A DNA stretch of 64,000 nt. Source: Galaxea fascicularis (Eukaryota; Cnidaria; Anthozoa; Scleractinia; Euphylliidae). Every line of letters begins with the position of its first letter. Position 1 is the stretch's first letter. The DNA lies in assembly GCA_948470475.1 (NCBI GenBank), contig OX419346.1:16568680-16632679 (forward strand), in the 5' to 3' direction. The notes under the pieces were generated by a model, which worked only from the letters and a program-made list of their open reading frames with translations, was not told the DNA's origin and ran no database searches. Position numbers and translations under genes: made by a program. Of the stretch, positions 55,501 to 64,000 are shown piece after piece.

Positions 55501-58251
55501 ACATTATGACACTTCAAATTATCACATCACTTATCAGATCACTAGCATAGAATCGCTAAAGCCGCAAGGGCGGTAACAAGTCGGGAAACTGGAAAAACTT
55601 ACGGTTTTCGCGCAGAAATACAGAGGCAAATCTTGTCGTCGCCTGATAGTTACTTGAAGTCCCGGATGTTGAAAAACGATTTCAAGCAAACTTCCGTCAA
55701 GCCCTTGTTTCTTGCTCAATTTTTACTAAGTCTTTAGCCTGGTCAAAAGTCAAGTCCAATTTCACCATCTGCGCTTACAAATCAACCCTGACACCTACGT
55801 TTTGAGGCTAAAGACTCCTTACCTCCGAAAGCAAAGCTCTACAATAACCTTCACTGCGCCTAACAGTCGACTTCATAGCGGCCGACAAGATAAATACGCA
55901 CGAAGGTTATTAGACGAGGCAGACACTGCATCTCGCTAGAATTTTTCCCTCACTGAGCTTCATGATGCTCTAAGGAAAACTTTGCTCTAGGAGGTGAACA
56001 GGAAAGCTAAATATACTGACTCCGTTTGAAACTAAGCCTGCGCTAAGATTTCAAATTCATGCAAATTTTCTTGAGAAAGAGAGAGAGTGGGACCAAATAA
56101 AGAGGGTTGAAAGGGAGGAGGGGCAGGGTAGGGGGGGGGGGGGAGAGAGTTTATTCTAACTTTCAATGTTAACTTTCTCTTACTAATCAGCTAATTGCCA
56201 TTGTCGCTCCCCCCAGCACAAGCAAAGACCAAGAAGAATAGAAGGGGGAAACACACCTCAGTACTAAAATAAACAAGGCTTAGTATAACTTTCCTGCGAC
56301 CCTGTTTTCAAAAATCCAGGTATATATCTCAAGCATATCGGTCGAATTGCACAGAATTATTTCATATTCAACTTAAAACGATAGGAAACGTTCAAATGAA
56401 GAGTTCTAAGTGCGAAAAGCGGAGAGGTTGCCTTTAGATGATCAAATCTTTAGACATGAAACTGTGCTCTTGGTCATAACCATGACATAAATTATCTTAG
56501 AATACTAGTGACTTGCTTAAAGTGCAGACATTGTGAAGATCGTGGACTTATGTTAGGCTTGAAAGCCGTCTTCTAAGGTCTGTAACATTTGTACGCGAAA
56601 AGAGTTGTGATTTGAACAAATTTGGCTGTGAAATCAGTCCCATATTTGCTAATCCTGTGAAATATATACCTGACCTTATGAAAACCAGGTCGACGAAAAT
56701 TCGAGGCTTTTTAGAACTTCCTTTGCTATTACCTCCGTTGTTTAACAAGGACACTTAACTTTTTGCTTATTACCAGATTACAGTGTCGACGAAAGGAAAA
56801 AAAAAAGAACATGGCTATTTGCTATATCACTAGACATGAAATCGACGTAACCTCTGACCTGAACTATCGTGTGGGCAGTAGTGTCAGTTTTGCCCAAATC
56901 TTGCTTTGAAACGTCGGCCTTGCCGAGAGCAAAGTTACCGTCGGAAAGAGGCATCGATTTCCACGAAATCAAGCAACGTTTTAAACCGAATTCCCTGGTG
57001 GCTAACACAAATAACAGCAAGCTCTTGGTAAATTACATCTACGTAAACATGTGGCAAATGTTACGACTAGATTTGAGGCCGGAAATCACACATTATGACA
57101 CTTCAAATTATCACATCACTTATCAGATCACTAGCATAGAATCGCTAAAGCCGCAAGGGCGGTAACAAGTCGGGAAACTGGAAAAACTTACGGTTTTCGC
57201 GCAGAAATACAGAGGCAAATCTTGTCGTCGCCTGATAGTTACTTGAAGTCCCGGATGTTGAAAAACGATTTCAAGCAAACTTCCGTCAAGCCCTTGTTTC
57301 TTGCTCAATTTTTACTAAGTCTTTAGCCTGGTCAAAAGTCAAGTCCAATTTCACCATCTGCGCTTACAAATCAACCCTGACACCTACGTTTTGAGGCTAA
57401 AGACTCCTTACCTCCGAAAGCAAAGCTCTACAATAACCTTCACTGCGCCTAACAGTCGACTTCATAGCGGCCGACAAGATAAATACGCACGAAGGTTATT
57501 AGACGAGGCAGACACTGCATCTCGCTAGAATTTTTCCCTCACTGAGCTTCATGATGCTCTAAGGAAAACTTTGCTCTAGGAGGTGAACAGGAAAGCTAAA
57601 TATACTGACTCCGTTTGAAACTAAGCCTGCGCTAAGATTTCAAATTCATGCAAATTTTCTTGAGAAAGAGAGAGAGTGGGACCAAATAAAGAGGGTTGAA
57701 AGGGAGGAGGGGCAGGGTAGGGGGGGGGGGGGAGAGAGTTTATTCTAACTTTCAATGTTAACTTTCTCTTACTAATCAGCTAATTGCCATTGTCGCTCCC
57801 CCCAGCACAAGCAAAGACCAAGAAGAATAGAAGGGGGAAACACACCTCAGTACTAAAATAAACAAGGCTTAGTATAACTTTCCTGCGACCCTGTTTTCAA
57901 AAATCCAGGTATATATCTCAAGCATATCGGTCGAATTGCACAGAATTATTTCATATTCAACTTAAAACGATAGGAAACGTTCAAATGAAGAGTTCTAAGT
58001 GCGAAAAGCGGAGAGGTTGCCTTTAGATGATCAAATCTTTAGACATGAAACTGTGCTCTTGGTCATAACCATGACATAAATTATCTTAGAATACTAGTGA
58101 CTTGCTTAAAGTGCAGACATTGTGAAGATCGTGGACTTATGTTAGGCTTGAAAGCCGTCTTCTAAGGTCTGTAACATTTGTACGCGAAAAGAGTTGTGAT
58201 TTGAACAAATTTGGCTGTGAAATCAGTCCCATATTTGCTAATCCTGTGAAA

Positions 58252-59495
58252 TATATACCTGACCTTATGAAAACCAGGTCGACGAAAATTCGAGGCTTTT
58301 TAGAACTTCCTTTGCTATTACCTCCGTTGTTTAACAAGGACACTTAACTTTTTGCTTATTACCAGATTACAGTGTCGACGAAAGGAAAAAAAAAAGAACA
58401 TGGCTATTTGCTATATCACTAGACATGAAATCGACGTAACCTCTGACCTGAACTATCGTGTGGGCAGTAGTGTCAGTTTTGCCCAAATCTTGCTTTGAAA
58501 CGTCGGCCTTGCCGAGAGCAAAGTTACCGTCGGAAAGAGGCATCGATTTCCACGAAATCAAGCAACGTTTTAAACCGAATTCCCTGGTGGCTAACACAAA
58601 TAACAGCAAGCTCTTGGTAAATTACATCTACGTAAACATGTGGCAAATGTTACGACTAGATTTGAGGCCGGAAATCACACATTATGACACTTCAAATTAT
58701 CACATCACTTATCAGATCACTAGCATAGAATCGCTAAAGCCGCAAGGGCGGTAACAAGTCGGGAAACTGGAAAAACTTACGGTTTTCGCGCAGAAATACA
58801 GAGGCAAATCTTGTCGTCGCCTGATAGTTACTTGAAGTCCCGGATGTTGAAAAACGATTTCAAGCAAACTTCCGTCAAGCCCTTGTTTCTTGCTCAATTT
58901 TTACTAAGTCTTTAGCCTGGTCAAAAGTCAAGTCCAATTTCACCATCTGCGCTTACAAATCAACCCTGACACCTACGTTTTGAGGCTAAAGACTCCTTAC
59001 CTCCGAAAGCAAAGCTCTACAATAACCTTCACTGCGCCTAACAGTCGACTTCATAGCGGCCGACAAGATAAATACGCACGAAGGTTATTAGACGAGGCAG
59101 ACACTGCATCTCGCTAGAATTTTTCCCTCACTGAGCTTCATGATGCTCTAAGGAAAACTTTGCTCTAGGAGGTGAACAGGAAAGCTAAATATACTGACTC
59201 CGTTTGAAACTAAGCCTGCGCTAAGATTTCAAATTCATGCAAATTTTCTTGAGAAAGAGAGAGAGTGGGACCAAATAAAGAGGGTTGAAAGGGAGGAGGG
59301 GCAGGGTAGGGGGGGGGGGGGAGAGAGTTTATTCTAACTTTCAATGTTAACTTTCTCTTACTAATCAGCTAATTGCCATTGTCGCTCCCCCCAGCACAAG
59401 CAAAGACCAAGAAGAATAGAAGGGGGAAACACACCTCAGTACTAAAATAAACAAGGCTTAGTATAACTTTCCTGCGACCCTGTTTTCAAAAATCC

Positions 59496-59504
<9 letters not shown>
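58252..59504. mobile_element. Element A, last copy of the array
   Basis: The thirty-sixth full A core runs 58258-59498 and ends in CCAGG. Instead of the usual TATATA plus B, it runs into a long TA microsatellite. It is the right boundary of the array, and its right terminal inverted repeat is intact. With the first copy it supports insertion of an A-bounded structure into TA-rich DNA. Confidence 0.85.

Positions 59505-59538
<34 letters not shown>
59499..59538. repeat. (TA)20 microsatellite at the array's right edge
   Basis: Twenty uninterrupted TA units follow the CAGG end of the last A. The left edge of the array also has a shorter TA run (1951-1958), consistent with insertion into a TA tract. 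A 16-bp palindrome, TTTAGGCAAGCCTAAA, follows immediately at 59539-59554. Confidence 0.95.
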
Positions 59539-59542
<4 letters not shown>

Positions 59543-60298
59543 GGCAAGCCTAAAAGCGGAGCTCCACAGTTCTTTCCTTTTTGTATGGCATTTACAGATA
59601 AACCAATATCAATGCCAGGCCTCGAGCCAGGACTCAATAAGGACTTCTGTATTGTGATTATAGTTTTGGGGATTCCTGATTGAACGATGTCTAGCTGTCA
59701 TTTTTTAGTTCCTTGTTCTCATGCGTAAACACAAACATGTCTGGCAATGAAGTTCCAAGCCTGTACGTTAGATATTAGCCTGAGAATATAAGAGCGTGGA
59801 TGAACAAGTAGAGTTGTCAATGTAGTCAATGTAGTTTCCCACTCCCCCTCCACTTTAAACGGCTGCCACATATGACCTCACACAGGCTAATCTGTACGAG
59901 AAAAGCGTTTTAGTGCCATGCTATATCCTTAAGCCGTACCCAGTTTTTTTGCAATTAATATTGTATGCGTTATTTTCAAAGGAATTTGTTTTCACATGTC
60001 GTGTGATCTATAGCAACGTCTGTTATACTTGAAAATGTTAGGAATGGTGAAGTCTAGCATTTCGCGTTCCAGGTCTTTGCTTTGGCTTGTTATGACCAAA
60101 ACAACACATTTTCTCGTCATTTCTCTTCATAGCAGCCCCTTGAACTGCTTGACTCAATTCATGTAAAAGGTTAAGGAGAACTTAACAAGGGGTACAAATA
60201 TTCGGATGGCCTTGCTCTTAACAATTATTTAACTTGTTGCTGTATAAATACATTTTTATTGGTAGCAGTCACGTGCCATCCCTTCTTTCACTCTTTAG

Positions 60299-60381
60299 GT
60301 CTACAGAAGTTGGAGTCAATACAGCGAACTTTGTCTCAGCAAAGATACGGATTAGCAAGGAGCGCGGATTCCTTGTTCTTG
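60299..60381 (+). other. Candidate small exon (unassigned)
   Basis: TTCTTTCACTCTTTAG ending at 60298 is a plausible acceptor, and CTTG|GTAAAA at 60381/60382 is a moderate donor. Two frames are open across the 83 bases; one reads LQKLESIQRTLSQQRYGLAR and onward. I do not recognise the peptide, and no second exon was found. Treat as a weak candidate. Confidence 0.15.
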
Positions 60382-60606
60382 GTAAAATGGACCAAGAGTC
60401 AGGGGCACAAAACGAATCTGTTCCTCACTTTATCTGTTCCCCCGAGGTATTGTGCTAGCTGGCAAAATATCAGTTATTTCCGGGAGTTGGTTATGAAATT
60501 TCTTTCTGCTGAAGGTTTCGGTTGGTAATTACTGAATTGTGGTAGCAGTGTGAGTGTTGCTGGCTGGCGAAATGTGGATTGTTGTGGGAAATTTGTGTCT
60601 CCTCCT

Positions 60607-60622
60607 CCCCCCCCCCCCCCCC
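60607..60622 (+). repeat. C16 homopolymer
   Basis: Sixteen consecutive C bases are followed by A and CCCCC, making the complementary strand quadruplex-prone. It is unrelated to the array except in composition. Confidence 0.9.
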
Positions 60623-61914
60623 ACCCCCATTGAAGGCTTGATTTGAGGCCTTTTGCCACGCCCATTTTGGCTTACGACATATGAAATTGTCTTTTTTGTT
60701 GTTGTGCAGGGTGCTCAATTTGCACCTGGCTGGGAAACCAACCAATTTTATCTAGCTGGCTGGGAAATATCTTGTGTGTCTTGCTGGCAAAAAGGAACAG
60801 ATATTTTTTTTCCCAGAAATATTAAAAAAGACCTGAAAATGCCTGAATAACATTTAGTTTTATTAACCGGGGTATAATAATACATTTTTCAACAAATTGG
60901 TCGTTTTGTGCCCCTGAAGTGTATGTAAATGACTTGGAATTACGCGAGCTGTTGACCAGCGTAAAACTCGATAGCAAGAAAACCTGAATGTTGAAGGAAG
61001 GAGAGCTGCGTTTGATAACCTTGGTGATTTACAGCGATTTCTTTCAGCACAAAGGGCCGTCTCAAAACGAAGTACTGAAGTAGTAAACCACATTAACTAG
61101 CGTGGTTGACACGTGTGCTCCACGCGTGTGCCTGAATCAGTCTGCTCTCACCGAGTCCAGCGCTTATTCCTAGTGATTTTAGCCTATTAAAAACACCTGG
61201 GATAAAAACGCGAATTTTTTTCACATTGCATTTATGCTTGGCATAATTAGGAGTACTTTGTTTTTCAATTCGACCACCAAAAAAAGAATCAAGATGGCTT
61301 CGCTCAGTTGGAGAATAGGGAAAATATTGACCGTTTTCCAAGGGCGGAAGGAAAACCGTCGCCATGCGCATGCTTATTCCAAAAAGGCAATTTCCTGGGC
61401 TTTTGAGTCACTTTGTCAAGACATTGGACAGTTCCATTCCCCTCTGGTGAAGACTTCCAAATAAGCTGATAATTTCATCTATTCTAATGTTCATTTTATG
61501 TAGTCGAAAATGCAGATCACGCGGGGTGGGAGAATGTGTAATATTTCTGTATGTGAGGCTCATCTTCCATCCCCCACATAATAATTAGTGCGTAGTCCCT
61601 TAGCTTTATTTTTTAAGAGTGAGGTTGGTGCGTCTGTCAAATTATTATCTCATCCGTACGCACAGTTGGGAGGGCACCTACAAGGAACACTCGTGCACCA
61701 TTTGTTTTTGAATGCTATCGCATGGTTTGCCATGAAGAAACCAACCAACTGGATACTGCTAAAGGGGTGGTAACTGGTAAACAAGTCGATGTCTATAGAA
61801 ACGTGGAGGGCCACGACGACAACTAAGACGAAGAGTATAAAATACTGCCCTAGAGGACACCGAGGAGGATTTGACAGGTACAATGTATATTTAACGGGAT
61901 TATGTTCCACCATA

Positions 61915-62686
61915 CAGTCGAACCCACTGTATTAAGCGGTCACCCTCGGGGAAGAGCGAAGTGCCCGCTTAAGGTGGGACTTGACCTAAACATCGTTTTT
62001 AAGTTGCTTAACATGGATTTATCTTTAATTTCTCGTTCGCGTTTCAAGCTATTAAAAATCCCTCTGCTCATAACACGAAGCCACGGTTGTGGGATATTTT
62101 GTGAATTTTTTGGTGATTTTTGGGTATAATTGGGAAGAGATAATTTTTCTCAAAGGGTAAGTTAAATTTAGGAAAATAGGAAATATTGAAGATTTAATGA
62201 AGGTTAAAAATTGGAATTTGAAGTTAAAATTAGTAGACGGACACCAGTCAGTTCTCCAGCAACCTGCAGTGCCCTAGTGGGGTCTCAACTGTCTGGTGGT
62301 GTTTCAAAACATTTTTTAACTCCAATTCACGTAGAATTTAAGACAAAAATACTGACAAAGTACAAACGGCAATTTTCGTGGCCGATTTAAACGATTTGTC
62401 AAAATAATCACGGAATTCTATTATATTACCTGGCAGTGAGGTTATCTGGTTTCAAACTTGAGTGATTTTTGTTTTGAAGATAATACAGGTTTAGACGATA
62501 GAAGCAGCTCGTTGGGACTTAGAAAAGGGTAACCGCGACCCCCTAATAGAGGTAACGGCTTAATAGAGATAAAAACTAAAGACATTAGGGGAAGCAATCT
62601 TTGGGACTGTATCAACTGACCGCTCGATAGACAGAAAAGAGGGTGACTGCTTTATACGGTGCCACTTAATACAGGTTCAGTGACTG
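61915..62686. mobile_element. Short Tc1/mariner-like non-autonomous element
   Basis: The left end is TA followed by CAGTCGAACCCACTG, and the right end reads as its degenerate inverse, finishing in CAGTGACTG. Both ends contain a CTGTATTAAG core (inverted at the right) and a GTCACCCTC block, so the terminal inverted repeats extend 35 to 50 bp with gaps. The CAGT tip and the TA before it fit the Tc1/mariner group; the right-hand TA appears mutated to TC. The 772-bp interior has no transposase frame but holds further copies of the 'gcttaatagag' motif (62527-62570), that is, subterminal repeats. It looks old and immobile without help. Confidence 0.65.
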
Positions 62687-62869
62687 TCAGTGCTTCCTAA
62701 TTACACATAACACAGTGGCTCTGACTAATTACAGTTTATGTAAAAGATATATATGTTGTGCCGCGTAGCACTATAAACACAGGCAAGTGGTGGAACAGAG
62801 AATTAACACTGGAGTGTAAATTAAAGTGCTAATAGAAACCCATGAAAAACCCACTGACTTTCTCTGTCC

Positions 62870-62942
62870 GACCTCGTAGCTTAGTCGGCAGAGCAACGGT
62901 AGATCTAATCCGGAGGTCGTGGGTTCGATTCCCACCGAGGTC
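62870..62942 (+). ncRNA. tRNA-like Pol III transcription unit
   Basis: The 73-base sequence has a 7-bp acceptor stem (GACCTCG with CGAGGTC), a D stem GCTT/GAGC, and a perfect T arm GTGGG-TTCGATT-CCCAC. The A box TAGCTTAGTCG (62877-62887) and B box GGTTCGATTCC (62922-62932) match the eukaryotic Pol III consensus, and six T follow eight bases downstream. The anticodon arm is broken: CGGTA-GATCTAA-TCCGG pairs poorly and lacks the universal U33, and no CCA is encoded, as expected in eukaryotes. It is therefore a tRNA-derived sequence likely able to be transcribed but unlikely to act in translation. Confidence 0.75.
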
Positions 62943-62949
62943 ATAAGAA

Positions 62950-62955
62950 TTTTTT
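62950..62955 (+). terminator. T6 Pol III terminator of the tRNA-like unit
   Basis: Six consecutive T start eight bases after the 3' end of the tRNA-like sequence, the usual spacing and length for RNA polymerase III termination on the + strand. Confidence 0.65.
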
Positions 62956-63369
62956 CTTTGCCTCGTTTGGTTCCCTGATACCCTTTACTAGGGCTAACGC
63001 CCAGTGGGTTTTTCATGGTTTCTATTGGCACTTTAATTTACACTCCAGAGTTAATTCTCTGTTCCACCACTTGTATGTAAAAGATGCATGCATTGTTGCC
63101 TGAAACACATACAACAAAAATTAGAAAGTTTCAACTTGTAGAATAGAGTATTTAACATGAACTGCCGTGAAACAAATCTTGCAAGTTACTAGAGAGAAAA
63201 CTTTGATATTGGAATTCATTTGGCGGTGTATAGCTTATATTTCGGGAGAAAAGCCGCTCTCTTTCGTTGCTTAAAATGACTCATTTTTGGCTCCTCCTTT
63301 TGGCTCCTCTGAAGATGATAATATTCCTTTCTCTTGTTCATAACACATGTTTGCGTGTATTTTATATAA

Positions 63370-63711
63370 GAATACCTCACAAATTAATGTGTCTAGGTAA
63401 GCTGAAAGTGGCTTTCAGCTTATAACGAATTGACGATTATATGAAGGTATTCTTCATGTCACTCTGAGCCACATCCTTTGCATTTTGATCGCTTGTATTA
63501 TTCATGTGGGTATTTGAGCTCGGGTATTAGCTATGGCATGCTGATGAGGCCTATCACTGAACGCCAAAACAGCTATCCAGTTGGCTGCTCATGTTCGGGC
63601 TCAAACTTTATTTGGTAGATGTAAGGGGTAATACCTGCTCATACGTGGCCATAGTGCCCAACGAGTGGCTTTCAACTTACCCAGACACATTAATTAATTT
63701 CTGAGATATCC
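63370..63711. repeat. Imperfect inverted-repeat element with internal hairpin
   Basis: The left arm around 63370-63408 (…AATTAATGTGTCTAGGTAAG…) is inverse to the right arm 63671-63711, with a few substitutions and a four-base gap. The left arm ends in an 11-bp perfect stem, TAAGCTGAAAG (63398-63408) and CTTTCAGCTTA (63412-63422), with a three-base loop. A CTTTCAACTTA copy recurs at 63669-63679. The layout suggests a MITE that has lost its outer ends or has been rearranged. Confidence 0.5.
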
Positions 63712-63756
63712 TTGTCACTCTAGCCACATCCCATAAGCTTCACATTTTCATGGTAT
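63449..63756 (+). repeat. Pair of diverged direct repeats
   Basis: TATTCTTCATGTCACTCTGAG and the following GCCACATCC...GCATTTTGAT (63449-63490) recur as TATCCTTGTCACTCTAG, GCCACATCCC and CACATTTTCAT (63707-63752). The pair overlaps the inverted-repeat element and may mark a partial duplication of it. Confidence 0.45.
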
Positions 63757-63902
63757 TTTATATTAGATTGGTTGACAGACGTGGACGCAGCAAAGCTTCA
63801 GGCTATTAAGGAATCGGTTTTGGTGCCCATTAAGGATAGAGAAAACGGAAAGCAAGGATCAACAAATACCTGTCATGGGTAAGAGATTACACAATTGCGT
63901 TA

Positions 63903-64000
63903 TTATTAGAACGGTTTTCAGTTGAGTCATAAAACCGAAAGCAAAGAAGTCATTTCTCCGAGCCAATCACAACAGATGCAGAGAGCACAATGAGCCAATC
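63903..64000. repeat. Start of a dispersed CCAAT-containing repeat (cut by the window edge)
   Basis: The last bases contain GAGCCAATC twice, 33 bases apart, in a context (GTTTTCAGTTGAGTC..., then CCAATCACAAC) that I associate with a common repeat in coral genomes. The association is from memory. The element continues past the window, so its ends and length cannot be given. Confidence 0.35.

Larger units (their letters stand above)
1953..59504. repeat. Giant tandem array, 1589-bp unit, form A(BA)n
   Basis: Every landmark recurs at exactly 1589 bp with no base change or length change that I noticed. One unit is TATATA (6) + A core (1241) + TATATA (6) + B (336). Full A cores start at 1959, 3548, 5137, 6726, 8315, 9904, 11835, then every 1589 bp to 35670, then 37601 and every 1589 bp to 58258, giving 36 copies. 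Full B copies also number 36. The first and last members are both A, and B never touches the flanking DNA. The period breaks twice, between A starts 9904/11835 and 35670/37601, each interval being 1931 instead of 1589. No unit holds a convincing gene, rRNA, snRNA or tRNA. The array is a satellite-like amplification of a transposon plus spacer. The flawless copy identity may partly be an assembly product. Confidence 0.97.
59555..61912. other. Right flank; no recognised gene
   Basis: No gene can be supported. The stretch contains a possible 83-base exon (60299-60381), a C16 run (60607-60622), five scattered copies of a GCTGGC(TGG)-type motif (60457-60795), and a short ATG-started ORF with a YY1-like start context and an NRF1-like site (61290-61464). 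The remainder is AT-rich DNA without structure that I could identify. Confidence 0.55.
62784..63073. mobile_element. Foldback element carrying a tRNA-like unit
   Basis: The left arm (62784-62856) and right arm (63002-63073) are inverse to each other over about 73 bp with two substitutions and one single-base gap, so the element can fold into a near-perfect long hairpin. The 145-base centre holds a tRNA-like sequence with its own Pol III signals and terminator. No protein frame is credible: the antisense reading, which includes VGIEPTTSGLDLP, starts at GTG and looks like the repeat-derived peptide often seen in cnidarian gene predictions. Diverged copies of ATGTAAAAGAT lie on both sides (62738 and 63075). 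The high arm identity suggests a fairly young or conversion-maintained insertion. Confidence 0.8.

Noticed and set aside
1953..59504. Regularly spaced repeats as a CRISPR array
   Set aside because: Units are 1589 bp with identical spacers and no cas genes; the sequence is animal-like.
1953..59504. Tandem rDNA, 5S rDNA, snRNA or histone repeat
   Set aside because: No conserved 5S, U-snRNA or rRNA core and no histone frame is visible in the unit.
59539..59554. TTTAGGCAAGCCTAAA as telomere-like repeats
   Set aside because: It is a single palindrome and not a tandem TTAGGG-type repeat.
62771..63031. 86-codon minus-strand ORF containing VGIEPTTSGLDLP
   Set aside because: It is the antisense reading of the tRNA-like sequence plus the foldback arms and starts with GTG; a repeat-derived spurious peptide.

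Overview
The window looks like nuclear DNA of an animal, probably a cnidarian and plausibly a stony coral. The reasons are dispersed elements with terminal inverted repeats, a tRNA-like foldback repeat whose antisense reading gives the peptide VGIEPTTSGLDLP (which I remember, unverified, as a common spurious peptide in coral and anemone predictions), a short mariner-type element, AT-rich microsatellites, and no dense coding, operons or ribosome binding sites. Species assignment is inference. I found no gene I would defend as a real protein-coding gene.

Layout. (1) 1-1952: left flank with low-complexity G runs, one candidate exon, and nothing recognised otherwise. (2) 1953-59504: one giant tandem array, about 90% of the window. 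The period is 1589 bp and the copies look identical. The unit has two parts. Part A is a 1241-bp core with 31-bp imperfect terminal inverted repeats, flanked on both sides by TATATA. Part B is a 336-bp spacer. The array starts and ends with A, so its form is A(BA)n, with 36 full A copies and 36 full B copies. Two places break the period, each adding exactly 342 bp. Near 11487 two B copies are joined directly through TAATTA, an A-free site. At 37483/37484 a blunt jump occurs at an unrelated phase. (3) 59499-59554: a (TA)20 microsatellite and a 16-bp palindrome at the right edge of the array. (4) 59555-61912: unique-looking DNA without a recognised gene. (5) 61913-64000: dispersed repeats, namely a short mariner-like element (61915-62686), a foldback element carrying a tRNA-like Pol III unit (62784-63073), a nested inverted-repeat element (63370-63711), and the start of a CCAAT-containing repeat at the right edge.

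How it may work together (inference). A looks like a non-autonomous DNA transposon. A composite A-B-A insertion into a TA microsatellite, followed by unequal exchange, or integration of a B-A circle at a resident A copy, would both give an array that begins and ends with A. The A-free B-B junction is either an excision footprint or a relic of an older 342-bp satellite. A strong G-quadruplex motif in every A copy could promote amplification. The lack of visible variation, including constant G13 and A10 homopolymers, means either very recent amplification or an assembly that tiled one consensus unit. The second 342-bp jump favours at least one assembly join inside the array.
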